This document shows positions 42,380 through 51,387 of a stretch of DNA of 64,000 nt, in pieces. Origin of the DNA: Stenotrophomonas sp. WZN-1 (lineage in GTDB: Bacteria; Pseudomonadota; Gammaproteobacteria; Xanthomonadales; Xanthomonadaceae). The stretch lies in the NCBI RefSeq assembly GCF_002192255.1, contig NZ_CP021768.1, forward strand, positions 3,986,001 through 4,050,000, written 5' to 3'. A program made the position numbers and the translations under genes. The notes under the pieces are model-generated. The model made no database searches. It had not been told where the DNA came from and worked only from the letters and a program-made list of their open reading frames with translations. Each line of letters begins with the position of its first letter. The first letter of the stretch is position 1.

Positions 42380-43005
42380 GCACGTCCCCCATTCGGCGCC
42401 AGGTCCAGCAGCGCCTGCCGGCTGCGCGCCAGGAACGCGGCCTTGTCCTCGTCGGCCTGCAGCCGCAGCGGGGTGCCGAAGGTGGCCGTGCACAGCAATG
42501 GCAACGGCAGGAACCGGCCCTTCGGCATCACCCGCTTCAGGTTGTCGATCCACACCGGCACGAACTCCAGCTCCGGCCGTTGTCGCGCCAGGTGGTAGAT
42601 GCCGCTCTTGAACGGCAGCAGCGGCTCATCGCCCACATTGCGCGTGCCTTCCGGGAACAGGATCAGCGAACAGTCTTCGTCCACCGCATCGCGCAGTACC
42701 TGCAACGGGTCCTGCCGACGCTGGCCGGCCTCGCGCTCGACCAGCACACCGTTGAACACCGCATCGATCAGGTAGCGGCGCAGGCCGTCGCGCTGCCAGT
42801 ACTCGGCTGCGGCAACCGGGCGCACCTGCCGCCGCAATGCCGGTGGCATCGACGACCAGATCAGTACGAAGTCACCATGGCTGGCGTGGTTGCCGTAGTA
42901 CACGCGGCGCTCGCTGGACGGCGCGCAGCCGATCCACAGCGCGCGCGCACCGGTCACCACGTGGATCGCGCCACTGCAGGCGCGGGCAATCAGTTCGGCG
43001 AACAT
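42376..43005 (-). CDS. Lysophospholipid (1-acyl-glycerol-3-phosphate-type) acyltransferase
   Basis: The 209-residue enzyme has the PlsC-family motifs YYGNHASHGDFVLIWS (NHxxxxD) and LILFPEGTRN (FPEGTR). Between them lies RPVAAAEYWQRDGLRRYLIDAVFNGVLVERE. These enzymes add a fatty acyl chain to a lysophospholipid, in the classic case making phosphatidate, which is the substrate of the CdsA-like enzyme encoded next. It overlaps that gene by four bases. E. coli ynbABCD lacks an acyltransferase, so this locus is an extended version. Confidence 0.88.
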   Translation of the reverse strand: MFAELIARACSGAIHVVTGARALWIGCAPSSERRVYYGNHASHGDFVLIWSSMPPALRRQVRPVAAAEYWQRDGLRRYLIDAVFNGVLVEREAGQRRQDPLQVLRDAVDEDCSLILFPEGTRNVGDEPLLPFKSGIYHLARQRPELEFVPVWIDNLKRVMPKGRFLPLPLLCTATFGTPLRLQADEDKAAFLARSRQALLDLAPNGGRA

Positions 43006-43018
43006 CGGCTCCTCCCGT

Positions 43019-43456
43019 TCACGTCTGCGGCCACACCACGGCCAGCACCAGCACCACCACCTGCACCCCTGTCAGCAGGTACTGGCGCAGCAGCAGGCGG
43101 CGCATGCCGGCCCAGCGCAGGTCCCAGCCGCGCAACGGCGCGTCGGGCGCTGCGCGGCGCAGGCCGCTGTCGTGCAGCAGCTGGTCGGTACGGCGCGCAG
43201 CGGCGTCACCCTCCAGGCCTTCATCGCGCAGCAGCTGCAGCAGGCTGGCATCCAGACCAACCCGCCATGCGTGGTAGGCCTGTGCGAGCCCAACGATGAC
43301 GCTGACCAGCAGCAGGCCGGCAGCAACCATCGCCAGGCCCGGCTCGGTGCCGAGCAGCAGCAACGCCACCAGCAACAGGCCCAGCGACAGCAACGCCGGC
43401 CAACGGCCCTGCCGAAGCAGCAGCTGCATGGTCGCCAGATCGGGAACCGTACTCAC
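43019..43456 (-). CDS. Small membrane protein of the phospholipid operon
   Basis: The 145-residue protein has a hydrophobic hairpin near its start (WPALLSLGLLLVALLLLGTEPGLAMVAAGLLLVSVIVGLA) and a C-terminal membrane segment (LLLRQYLLTGVQVVVLVLAVVW), with a soluble middle (LLQLLRDEGLEGDAAARRTDQLLHDSGL). I do not recognise it. A GTG start that overlaps the stop of the phosphatase gene (GTGA) is chosen because all neighbours overlap in the same way; an ATG nine codons later is an alternative. It may be an accessory subunit of the pathway. Confidence 0.6.
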   Translation of the reverse strand: MSTVPDLATMQLLLRQGRWPALLSLGLLLVALLLLGTEPGLAMVAAGLLLVSVIVGLAQAYHAWRVGLDASLLQLLRDEGLEGDAAARRTDQLLHDSGLRRAAPDAPLRGWDLRWAGMRRLLLRQYLLTGVQVVVLVLAVVWPQT

Positions 43457-44781
43457 GTGCGTACTCCCGCTGCGGCGGTGATGGCATGCAGATGCGCCGC
43501 GCCCAGCACGATGCCGGGACGTGCCGCGCGCACGATCGCCACCGCGGCATCGGTATCGGTGGCACGACCACTGCGCAACAGCCAGGCCGCCACACTGGCA
43601 GCACTGCGCGAATAGCCCAGCGCGCAACACACCAGCAGCGGCCCCTGCATGCGCAGGCGCTCGATGGCCTCGGCCGCCGCGCGCAGCTGTTCCGGCGTGG
43701 GCACCACCAGGTCCAGCATCGGCACGCTGGCATACGCCGCGCCCGGTGCACGACCGGACAGCTCGGCACAGGCATCGACCACGCCCACCAAGGGCGTTGG
43801 CAACGCAGTACGGGGAATGCGCCCCAGCCACACGCCATCCATCACCGCCACCGGCTGCGGCGCACGCCGCGTCCACAGCCGCGAATTGATCCAGGCAGCG
43901 CCCAGGTACGGCGCCAGCAACCAGCGCGCCGCCATGGTCAGCCGCCCATCGGCGCGCTTCTGGAACACCGCCGTGCCCAGCCCGGCATAGGCCAGTGCCA
44001 CCAGCAGCAACGACACCACCGGCCACAGCAGCCACAACGCCGCGCCACGCAGAAGCACCACCGGTACCAGCAATACAGCGGCCCCCAGCAGGTACAGCGC
44101 TGCCAATCGCCAACGTTTGGCATCGCGCACGGTGCGCCAGGCGCGTAATGGCGGCGTGCCCTGCTCCGGCCACAGCCAGACGCACAGCCAGCCGGCCAGC
44201 AGGCCGGTCGGGATATCGATGAAGTGGTGCTGGAACGTGGTCAGCACCGAAACGCCGATCAGCAGCGCCCACACGTGCAACACCCAGCGCCACACGCCAT
44301 GCAGGTATTGCGCGAACTTCACCCACAGCACGATCAGCAGCACGATGTGCAGTGACGGCGCCTGGTTGAACGGCTTGTCGAAGCCCAGCAACACGTCGAA
44401 CAGCCAGCCGAACACACCGCCGATCTCCGGCCGCTCGAAGCTGAAGCGCAGCGGCCACAGCACGAAGCAGCTCACGGCGATCAGCTGTGCACTGAACAGC
44501 CGCAGCGCGTGCCGGTCCAGTTCCAGCTGACGCCTGCACAGGAAGAACGAGATCGCGTAGAACAGGTCGATCGACCAGTACGGCACGATCGTCCACGGCA
44601 CGAACGGAATCTGCGTTTCCCATCCGAACGCCATCACCGGCAGTTCGGCATGGCGGCCGGCCATCCAGTTGGCGAAGCCATAGCTGGCGAAGAAGAACGG
44701 GCCCAGCAGGGCCAGCCACAACAGGGCGCGCCGCCAGGGGCGCCCTTCCGCGGCCAGCGGGGTTGCGGCGAGCGTCGCCAT
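43453..44781 (-). CDS. PAP2-like / dual-specificity phosphatase fusion protein (YnbD-like)
   Basis: The 442-residue protein begins with a PAP2-like membrane half: FWxxQ-type segments and the phosphatase motif FNQAPSLHIVLLIVLW (SxH), then TTFQHHFIDIPTGLLAGWLCVWLW (with the histidines). The C-terminal third is a dual-specificity phosphatase fold with the P-loop LLVCCALGYSRSAASVAAWLL. The usual HCxxxxxR appears here as CCALGYSR: the nucleophilic Cys and Arg are kept, but the preceding His is Cys. E. coli YnbD has the same two-part design. It likely removes a phosphate from a phospholipid intermediate at the membrane. TGATG overlap with the upstream gene. Confidence 0.83.
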   Translation of the reverse strand: MATLAATPLAAEGRPWRRALLWLALLGPFFFASYGFANWMAGRHAELPVMAFGWETQIPFVPWTIVPYWSIDLFYAISFFLCRRQLELDRHALRLFSAQLIAVSCFVLWPLRFSFERPEIGGVFGWLFDVLLGFDKPFNQAPSLHIVLLIVLWVKFAQYLHGVWRWVLHVWALLIGVSVLTTFQHHFIDIPTGLLAGWLCVWLWPEQGTPPLRAWRTVRDAKRWRLAALYLLGAAVLLVPVVLLRGAALWLLWPVVSLLLVALAYAGLGTAVFQKRADGRLTMAARWLLAPYLGAAWINSRLWTRRAPQPVAVMDGVWLGRIPRTALPTPLVGVVDACAELSGRAPGAAYASVPMLDLVVPTPEQLRAAAEAIERLRMQGPLLVCCALGYSRSAASVAAWLLRSGRATDTDAAVAIVRAARPGIVLGAAHLHAITAAAGVRT

Positions 44782-46532
44782 CACGCGGTCCGGCGCGCCA
44801 GCGACACGGTGAAGATGCCGAAGTCATCGATGCGCTGCGCCACCTTCTCGAACCCGGCCAGGCGCACCAGCTCGTCCATTTCCTGCTGGGTACGGCGGCG
44901 CATCACCCACGCTGCGCCACCCCGGTGGCTGGTCAGTGCGCGTGCGATGAATTCCAGCTGCGGGTGCCAGGGCTGGCCGGTGTAGGCCAGGTAGCCGCCT
45001 ATCGGCACCGTCACGGCAATGCCCTGCAGCGAGCGCAGCACCGCATCGTTGTCGGGGAACAGTTCGTACAGGCCCGATACCACCGCCAGCGTCGGCGCCG
45101 GGTCCACCGTGGCCAACTGCGCCGGATCGAACGCATCGCCCTGTTCGAAGCGGGCGATGTCGGCCGCACCCAGGCGCTCGATCAAGGCCTGGCCCTGGGT
45201 CACGTTCAGATCACTGAAATCACGCAGCACGATGCGCTCGGCGCGTTGTTCGCCCTGGCCCAGTGCTTCCAGCACGTAGCGGCCATGGCCAGCGGCCACG
45301 TCCAGCACGCGAACCGGCGTGCCCTGCCCGCGCAGGCGCTGGGCAGCGTCGCGCAGCAGTTCCTGCAGGTGCTGGCCACGAATGCGGATGCCACGCCAGC
45401 CGATCGCATCCAGATAGTTGCGGTCGACCATGCGGCCCAGCGGGCCCTTGCCACGCGCTTCGTCGCGGTAGATGTAGTCCAGCGTGCTGCCCGAATCGAA
45501 ACCGGTCTGCAGTCCCAGCGCGATACCTTCGGACAACGTTCCGCCGAAACGCAGGCCCCCACGTACCACCCGCCAGCGCAGGTCGGCCAGGCTGTTGCGC
45601 TCTGGTGGCCAGGCCAGAATCTCCGATTCCTCGAAGGTCGGCCCATGGCGGTGCGCGTCGCGCCGTGACAGCTCGCGCAGCGGCTCGGCGAAACGCGCCT
45701 GGATGAAACTGCGGATGCGTGCCAACGCCGGCGCCCGATCGCGCTCGCCCAGCGTGTCGTGGAAGAAACCCGGCAAGTGCACGCGCTCCTTGATCGGGCT
45801 GGACAGGCGCTCGTAGAAGCGGTCCTGCGGGCCACGGTGCACGACGAAGTCGGAGCCGGACACCAGCAGCTGCACCGGCACGCTTATCGCCTGCGCATCG
45901 GCCACGATGCGGTCGGCCGCTTCGTACAGGCCCAGCAGCACGCGCACCGAGATCGGCCGGGTGATCAGCGGATCGGTGCGGTAGCTTTCCACCCGCGCCG
46001 GGTCATGGGTCAGCCACTGCGGCTTGACGTAGCTGTTGACGAAGAAGTTGCCGCGCAGCTTCTGCATCAGCGCCAGGCCCGGGCGTGCGAACGGCACGTA
46101 CAGTTTCACCTTGAACGCCGGCGAAGCCATCACCAGCGCGCGCAGGCGTGGTGCGTAGTCGTGCACCCAGGTCGCGGCGACCACCGCCCCCACGCTCTGC
46201 GCGATCACCACGATGTCCTGCACCGCGATGCCATGCTCGGCGCCGATGTGGGCGATGAAGCTGTCCAGGTCGCGCACCAGCGCCGGGAAGCCCGGTGCAT
46301 CGCCGCGCGCGCCTGGCGAACGGCCATTGCCGCGCGCATCCCAGGCGAAGAAGGCGGTGTCGGGCAGGTCCAGCTCATCGACCAGGTGGGTGACGCGCCC
46401 GGAGTGCTCGTGGCCGCGGTGCAGCAGCACGATGGCCTTGGTGGCCGGCGTTGCGGTGGTGCCCGCCCAGTACCGGTAGAACAGCGGTACCTGGTCGAAG
46501 CTGTGGAATTCCCGTTCCTGCGCCTGACGCAT
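44781..46532 (-). CDS. Bifunctional alpha/beta hydrolase and SAM-dependent methyltransferase (YnbC-like)
   Basis: The 583-residue protein has an N-terminal alpha/beta hydrolase (about residues 1-290): FYRYWAG, HRGHEHSGRVTHLVDEL, FFAWDARGNGRSPGARG, the nucleophile elbow VVIAQSVGAVVAATW, and the acidic LLVSGSDFVVHRG and HLPGFFHDTLGERDR. The second half (about 340-583) is a class I methyltransferase with VRVLDVAAGHGRYVLEALG. This rare fusion is the hallmark of YnbC. A hydrolase linked to a methyltransferase suggests lipid head-group editing (deacylation and methylation), but no activity is known to me for this family. Confidence 0.87.
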   Translation of the reverse strand: MRQAQEREFHSFDQVPLFYRYWAGTTATPATKAIVLLHRGHEHSGRVTHLVDELDLPDTAFFAWDARGNGRSPGARGDAPGFPALVRDLDSFIAHIGAEHGIAVQDIVVIAQSVGAVVAATWVHDYAPRLRALVMASPAFKVKLYVPFARPGLALMQKLRGNFFVNSYVKPQWLTHDPARVESYRTDPLITRPISVRVLLGLYEAADRIVADAQAISVPVQLLVSGSDFVVHRGPQDRFYERLSSPIKERVHLPGFFHDTLGERDRAPALARIRSFIQARFAEPLRELSRRDAHRHGPTFEESEILAWPPERNSLADLRWRVVRGGLRFGGTLSEGIALGLQTGFDSGSTLDYIYRDEARGKGPLGRMVDRNYLDAIGWRGIRIRGQHLQELLRDAAQRLRGQGTPVRVLDVAAGHGRYVLEALGQGEQRAERIVLRDFSDLNVTQGQALIERLGAADIARFEQGDAFDPAQLATVDPAPTLAVVSGLYELFPDNDAVLRSLQGIAVTVPIGGYLAYTGQPWHPQLEFIARALTSHRGGAAWVMRRRTQQEMDELVRLAGFEKVAQRIDDFGIFTVSLARRTA

Positions 46533-46566
46533 GCAATCTCCTGATTGTCTTTTTGTATCTGCTTGA

Positions 46567-47184
46567 TTAATTCGGCGAAACCGCCGCTTCCCGCAGTCCG
46601 CGACGGACGCGATTGATCATCGTCAGCATGCACAGCACCGCCATCGCAGCGGCCACACCGCTGACCGTCATCGCAGCACCCCAGCCGAACGCCAGCAGCA
46701 GGCCCAGCACGCCGATCACGAACGCGCGGTCGCTCTTGCCCATCGGGCCGTCATAGCGGCGGCTGGCACCGACCATCAGCCCCAGCACCCCGGCGTACTC
46801 GCTCAGCGCCGCCGTCCAGGCCAGCAGCCACAGCGCTTCCGGGCGCACGCCCGGCACGCTGAGCAGGCTCAGGTACAGCGCCGCGTCAGCGATCACGTCA
46901 CACAGCTCGTTCAGATAGGCGCCCAGCCGCGACTGCTGGCCGAACTCGCGGGCCAGCATGCCGTCCACGGCGTTGAGCGCCATGCGCAGCAGCATCCACA
47001 GTGGCAGCAGCAGGTACAGCAGGGGCTGGGCCGGCGCGCAGCACCAGACGGCGGCAGCCACCAGCAGCGAGACCACGGCGGCGGCCACGGTCACCGTATT
47101 GGCGGTGATCCCCATGCGGTACAGACCGCGTACGGCCGGACGCAACAGGTCCTGAAAACGTCCTTTCAATGCATAGATCGACAC
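46567..47184 (-). CDS. CDP-alcohol phosphatidyltransferase (YnbA-like)
   Basis: The 205-residue membrane enzyme begins VSIYALKGRFQDLLRPAVRG and has about five membrane segments. The CDP-alcohol motif is NAVDGMLAREFGQQSRLGAYLNELCDVIAD. It follows DGxxAR-x8-GxxxDxxxD except that the third acidic position is Asn (GAYLN), with Glu right after and the fourth Asp in place. It joins CDP-diacylglycerol to an alcohol, here an unknown one. The start is a GTG at 47184, which matches the length of E. coli YnbA and its N-terminus pattern. It is the promoter-proximal gene of the six-gene operon. Confidence 0.87.
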   Translation of the reverse strand: MSIYALKGRFQDLLRPAVRGLYRMGITANTVTVAAAVVSLLVAAAVWCCAPAQPLLYLLLPLWMLLRMALNAVDGMLAREFGQQSRLGAYLNELCDVIADAALYLSLLSVPGVRPEALWLLAWTAALSEYAGVLGLMVGASRRYDGPMGKSDRAFVIGVLGLLLAFGWGAAMTVSGVAAAMAVLCMLTMINRVRRGLREAAVSPN

Positions 47185-47393
47185 GATCCGAACCCGCTGA
47201 TCCTTGGCAGTTCCGGCACAGCCTACCCGATTGGAGCAGCCGCCCCCATCGAATTGCTTGCGGCCCCCCCCCGGCCTGGTTGTGCTGAAGGCGGCCGCAG
47301 GGCCATCGGCGCGGGCCGATTTTCCCCGACGGCGCCCGCCACCGGCCCCCACCGCCTACAATATCGGCCCCGCTCCGCTGCCGATTCTGTCCC

Positions 47394-48977
47394 ATGACTG
47401 CTGATCTGTTGCCCGTCCGCCGGGCCCTCCTCTCCGTTTCCGACAAGACCGGTCTGGTCGAGCTGGCCACTGCGCTGGCGGCACGCGGCGTGGAGCTGCT
47501 GTCCACCGGCGGCACCGCCAAGGCGATCCGCGATGCGGGCCTGGCCGTGAAGGACGTGGCCGACGTCACCGGCTTCCCGGAAATGATGGACGGCCGGGTC
47601 AAAACCCTGCACCCGATGGTGCACGGCGGCCTGCTGGGCCGTTCGGGCCTGGATGATGCAGTGATGGCCGAGCACGGCATCGGTGCCATCGACCTGCTGG
47701 TACTGAACCTGTACCCGTTCGAATCGGTCACCGCCAAAGCCGACTGCACCCTGGCCGACGCGGTCGAGAACATCGACATCGGCGGCCCGGCCATGCTGCG
47801 CTCGGCGGCCAAGAACTTCGCCCGCGTGGCGGTGGCCACCGATCCGTCGCAGTACGCCGAACTGCTGGCTTCGCTGGACGCCAACAACGGCCAGCTGTCG
47901 GCTGCCACCCGCTTCGCATTCTCGGTGGCCGCGTTCAACCGCGTCGCCCAGTACGATGCGGCGATCAGCAACTACCTGTCGGCGGTCACCGCCACCGACG
48001 CCACCGTGCCGGCGCGTACCGAGTACCCGGCACAGATGAACTCCACCTTCGTGAAGGTGATGGACCTGCGCTACGGCGAGAACCCGCACCAGAGCGGCGC
48101 GTTCTACCGCGATCTCTACCCGGTGCCGGGCACGCTGGCCACCTTCCAGCAGCTGCAGGGCAAGGAACTGAGCTACAACAACCTGGCCGATGCCGATGCA
48201 GCGTGGGAATGCGTGCGCCAGTTCGACGCGCCGGCCTGCGTCATCGTCAAGCACGCCAACCCGTGCGGCGTGGCCGTCGGCGCCGGCAACGGCGATGCCT
48301 ACGAGCTGGCCTACGCCACCGACCCGACCAGCGCCTTCGGCGGCATCATCGCCTTCAACAAACCGCTGGACGCGGCCACCGCCAAGGTGATCCTGGACCG
48401 CCAGTTCGTCGAAGTGCTGATTGCCCCGGACTACGAGCCGGCCGCGCTGGAATACGCGCAGAAGAAGGCCAACGTGCGCGTGCTGCGCATCCCGCACGGC
48501 GACGGCCTGAACAACTTCGACAGCAAGCGCGTCGGCTCTGGCCTGCTGCTGCAGTCCTCGGACAACCGCGGCATGACCCGCGACGAACTGAAGGTGGTCA
48601 GCAAGCTGGCGCCGACCGACAAGCAGTTCACCGACCTGCTGTTCGCCTGGAAGGTCGCCAAGTTCGTGAAGTCCAACGCGATCGTCTATGCCAAGGACAA
48701 CCGCACCATCGGTGTCGGTGCCGGCCAGATGAGCCGCGTGTACTCGGCCCGCATCGCTGGCATCAAGGCCGCCGATGCGAACCTGGTGGTCGAGGGCTCG
48801 GTGATGGCCTCCGATGCGTTCTTCCCGTTCCGCGACGGCATCGATGCCGCTGCCGCCGCCGGCATCAAGGCGGTCATCCAGCCGGGCGGTTCAATGCGCG
48901 ATGCCGAAGTGATCGCCGCCGCCGACGAACATGGCCTGGCCATGGTGTTCACCGGCGTGCGCCACTTCCGCCATTGA
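47394..48977 (+). CDS. purH: Bifunctional AICAR transformylase/IMP cyclohydrolase
   Basis: The 527-residue enzyme performs the last two steps of IMP synthesis. The cyclohydrolase domain (about 1-200) has [36 protein letters not shown] and [18 protein letters not shown]. The transformylase domain has [42 protein letters not shown] and ends [33 protein letters not shown] -10 (TACAAT, 47357-47362) lies close upstream. purD follows 61 bases later. Confidence 0.97.
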   Translation: MTADLLPVRRALLSVSDKTGLVELATALAARGVELLSTGGTAKAIRDAGLAVKDVADVTGFPEMMDGRVKTLHPMVHGGLLGRSGLDDAVMAEHGIGAIDLLVLNLYPFESVTAKADCTLADAVENIDIGGPAMLRSAAKNFARVAVATDPSQYAELLASLDANNGQLSAATRFAFSVAAFNRVAQYDAAISNYLSAVTATDATVPARTEYPAQMNSTFVKVMDLRYGENPHQSGAFYRDLYPVPGTLATFQQLQGKELSYNNLADADAAWECVRQFDAPACVIVKHANPCGVAVGAGNGDAYELAYATDPTSAFGGIIAFNKPLDAATAKVILDRQFVEVLIAPDYEPAALEYAQKKANVRVLRIPHGDGLNNFDSKRVGSGLLLQSSDNRGMTRDELKVVSKLAPTDKQFTDLLFAWKVAKFVKSNAIVYAKDNRTIGVGAGQMSRVYSARIAGIKAADANLVVEGSVMASDAFFPFRDGIDAAAAAGIKAVIQPGGSMRDAEVIAAADEHGLAMVFTGVRHFRH

Positions 48978-48988
48978 TCCGCATTACG

Positions 48989-49012
48989 AAGCCGGGCCCT
49001 GCCCGGCTTTTC
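48989..49012 (+). terminator. Hairpin between purH and purD (terminator-like)
   Basis: AAGCCGGGC and GCCCGGCTT form a 9-bp stem with a 3-base loop, followed by a T-rich stretch. It could lower purD expression or separate the two genes' transcripts. Confidence 0.6.
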
Positions 49013-49038
49013 TTTTCCGCACCCGAGAACCCTGTCCC

Positions 49039-50322
49039 ATGAAGATCCTCGTCATCGGCTCTGGCGGCCGCGAACACGCCCTGGCATGGAAGCTGGCCCA
49101 GTCCTCCCGTGTCACCGAAGTGATCGTGGCGCCCGGCAACGCCGGCACTGCCAGCGAAGACAAGTGCCGCAACGTGGCGGTGAAGGTGACCGATATCGAC
49201 GGCCTGCTGGCGTTGGCGCAGGCCGAAGGCGTAGCGCTGACCGTGGTCGGCCCGGAAGTACCGCTGGTGGCCGGCGTGGTCGACCGCTTCCGCGCCGCCG
49301 GCCTGCGCATCTTCGGGCCGACCGCCGCTGCCGCGCAGCTGGAAGGCAGCAAGGCCTACGCCAAGGACTTCCTGGCCCGCCACAACATCCCCACCGCGTT
49401 CTACGCCGTGCACAGCGACGTGGACGCTGCGCTGGCCTACGTGCGCGAGAAGGGCGCACCGATCGTGGTCAAGGCCGATGGCCTGGCCGCCGGCAAGGGC
49501 GTGATCGTCGCAATGTCCCTGGCCGAAGCCGAAGACGCGGTGCGTGACATGCTCTCCGGCAACGCGTTCGGCGATGCCGGCGCACGCGTGGTGATCGAGG
49601 AATTCCTCGACGGCGAGGAAGCCAGCTTCATTTCGATGGTGGACGGCGTGCATGCGCTGCCGATGGCCACCTCGCAGGACCACAAGCGCGTCGGCGACGG
49701 CGATACCGGCCCGAACACCGGCGGCATGGGCGCCTATTCGCCGGCCCCGGTGGTGACCCCGGAGGTGCATGCACGGGTGATGCGCGAGGTGGTGAACCCC
49801 ACCGTGCAGGGCATGATCGCCGACGGCATCCCGTTCACCGGCTTCCTTTACGCCGGCCTGATGATCGATGCCAGCGGCGCGCCGAAGGTGATCGAATTCA
49901 ACGTGCGCTTCGGCGATCCGGAAACCCAGCCGGTGATGCTGCGCCTGCAGTCGGACCTGGTGGAGCTGGTGGAAGCCGCCATCGACGGCCGCCTGGACCA
50001 GGTGGAAGCGCACTGGGACGCACGCCCGTCGCTGGGCGTGGTGCTGGCCGCCAGGCCATACCCGGAATCGCCGATCACCGGCGACGTGATTTCCGGCCTG
50101 GACGATGTGCCGGCCAGTGCCAAGGTGTTCCATGCCGGTACGGCATTGGATACGCAGGGCCAGGTGCTCAGTGCCGGCGGCCGCGTGCTGTGCGTGGCGG
50201 CGCTGGGCGACAGCGTGCGCGATGCGCAGGCCAACGCCTATGCCGGCGTGGCCAAGATCAGCTGGGCCAACGAATTCCACCGCAACGACATCGGCTGGCG
50301 CGCGATCGCACGCGAGGGCTGA
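49039..50322 (+). CDS. purD: Phosphoribosylamine-glycine ligase
   Basis: The 427-residue ATP-grasp enzyme joins glycine to phosphoribosylamine in purine synthesis. It starts [22 protein letters not shown], has [18 protein letters not shown], the ATP loop [41 protein letters not shown], and [16 protein letters not shown]. Length is normal. The ATG follows a purH-purD hairpin; longer in-frame starts fall inside purH. Confidence 0.97.
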   Translation: MKILVIGSGGREHALAWKLAQSSRVTEVIVAPGNAGTASEDKCRNVAVKVTDIDGLLALAQAEGVALTVVGPEVPLVAGVVDRFRAAGLRIFGPTAAAAQLEGSKAYAKDFLARHNIPTAFYAVHSDVDAALAYVREKGAPIVVKADGLAAGKGVIVAMSLAEAEDAVRDMLSGNAFGDAGARVVIEEFLDGEEASFISMVDGVHALPMATSQDHKRVGDGDTGPNTGGMGAYSPAPVVTPEVHARVMREVVNPTVQGMIADGIPFTGFLYAGLMIDASGAPKVIEFNVRFGDPETQPVMLRLQSDLVELVEAAIDGRLDQVEAHWDARPSLGVVLAARPYPESPITGDVISGLDDVPASAKVFHAGTALDTQGQVLSAGGRVLCVAALGDSVRDAQANAYAGVAKISWANEFHRNDIGWRAIAREG

Positions 50323-50341
50323 GGCAGGTGCGGTACCAGGG

Positions 50342-50407
50342 CATCCACGCATGGCGTGGATCTACTGGTATTGCACAGCTTGGGTGGATCCACGCCATGC
50401 GTGGATG
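50342..50407. repeat. Pair of SMAG-type REPs in opposite orientation
   Basis: CATCCACGCATGGCGTGGATCTAC (50342-50365) is followed by GTGGATCCACGCCATGCGTGGATG (50384-50407), the second with GTGG instead of the GTAG head. The two can pair with each other as a long hairpin. Confidence 0.75.
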
Positions 50408-50426
50408 AGAACGCCACCAAAAAGAA

Positions 50427-50451
50427 AAAGCCCGGCAATGCCGGGCCTTTT
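50427..50451. terminator. Bidirectional terminator between purD and rpoH
   Basis: AAGCCCGGC and GCCGGGCCTT pair around AAT, with A residues before and T residues after, so it can end transcripts from both strands. Confidence 0.82.
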
Positions 50452-50473
50452 CATTGCTTCAACGCCCTCCCGC

Positions 50474-51349
50474 TTACGCGGTGAACAGCGCCTTCATCTT
50501 CTTCAGCGCATTCGCTTCAACCTGGCGGATGCGCTCGGCCGACACGCCGTACTCGTCGGCCAGCTCCTGCAGCGTCACCTTGCTGTCCGCGTCCAGCCAG
50601 CGGCGGCGGATGATGTCGCGCGAGCGGGCGTCCAGCTCGGCCAAGCCTTCGCGCAGCAGCTGCATCTGGTTGTCTTCGCTGTCGGCACGTTCGTAGGCCA
50701 TCGACGGGTCTTCGTCGTTGGCGACCAGGAACGCGGCCGGCGACGGCGGCGCGTGCTCGTTGTCCTCGTCGGTCGGCGCATCGAAACCGATATCGCGACC
50801 GGACAGCCGCGACTCCATTTCCATGACCTCACGCTCGGACACGTTCAGGTCCTTGGCCACCGCGCTCACCTCAGCCGCGTTCATCCAGCCCAGGCGCGTC
50901 TTCGACTTGCGCAGGTTGAAGAACAGCTTGCGCTGTGCCTTGGTGGTGGCGACCTTCACGATGCGCCAGTTCTTCAGGATGAACTCGTGCATCTCGGCAC
51001 GGATCCAGTGCACGGCAAAGGAGACCAGGCGCACGCCCATGTCCGGGTCGAAGCGCTTGACCGCCTTCATCAGGCCGATGTTGCCTTCCTGGATCAGGTC
51101 GCCCAGGGCAAGGCCGTAGCCGTTGTAGCCGCGGGCCACATGCACCACAAAGCGCAGGTGCGAATGCACCAGCTCGCGGGCAGCGTCCAGATCGTTGCCG
51201 TCGCGGAAGCGACGGGCCAGGTCCTGTTCGTCATCGACCGACAGCACCGGGATCTGGTGCACGGCACCGATGTAGGCGTCCAGCGAACCGAGCGCACTGG
51301 GAATCGGGAGATTGTTTGCCACAAGGGCAGTAGAGGTGTTCTGGCTCAT
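50474..51349 (-). CDS. rpoH: RNA polymerase heat-shock sigma factor (sigma-32)
   Basis: The 291-residue sigma factor directs transcription of chaperone and protease genes. Region 2 is DLIQEGNIGLMKAVKRFDPDMGVRLVSFAVHWIRAEMHEFILKNWRIVK, the RpoH box is QRKLFFNLRKSK, and region 4 is VTLQELADEYGVSAERIRQVEANALKKMKAL. It lies beside ftsE-ftsX, as in many gammaproteobacteria, but with ung and a receiver protein in between. The start at 51349 is directly preceded by a strong hairpin, and the ribosome site is weak (GGGTG), which suggests control at translation. Confidence 0.96.
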   Translation of the reverse strand: MSQNTSTALVANNLPIPSALGSLDAYIGAVHQIPVLSVDDEQDLARRFRDGNDLDAARELVHSHLRFVVHVARGYNGYGLALGDLIQEGNIGLMKAVKRFDPDMGVRLVSFAVHWIRAEMHEFILKNWRIVKVATTKAQRKLFFNLRKSKTRLGWMNAAEVSAVAKDLNVSEREVMEMESRLSGRDIGFDAPTDEDNEHAPPSPAAFLVANDEDPSMAYERADSEDNQMQLLREGLAELDARSRDIIRRRWLDADSKVTLQELADEYGVSAERIRQVEANALKKMKALFTA

Positions 51350-51360
51350 AGGCACCCATC

Positions 51361-51387
51361 TTAGCAGTCCGGCATTTGGACTGCTAA
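51361..51387 (-). promoter_or_regulatory. Strong hairpin in the rpoH 5' leader, with an anti-Shine-Dalgarno-like tract beside it
   Basis: TTAGCAGTCC and GGACTGCTAA form a perfect 10-bp stem with a 7-base loop, ending 11 bases before the rpoH ATG. Just before it, the minus strand reads CCTCCTTTA, the same as the 3' tail of 16S rRNA. No U-tract follows, so it is not a simple terminator. It may be a translational or thermosensing element, or an operator. Confidence 0.6.

Noticed and set aside
41324..42598. Long plus-strand frame opposite the cdsA-like gene
   Set aside because: It is rich in His, Gln and Arg, and the minus strand has the full CdsA signature with overlapping neighbours.
43457..44827. 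Upstream part of the long minus-strand frame that ends at 43019
   Set aside because: Only the last 145 codons look like protein. The rest is the shifted frame of the PAP2/phosphatase gene.
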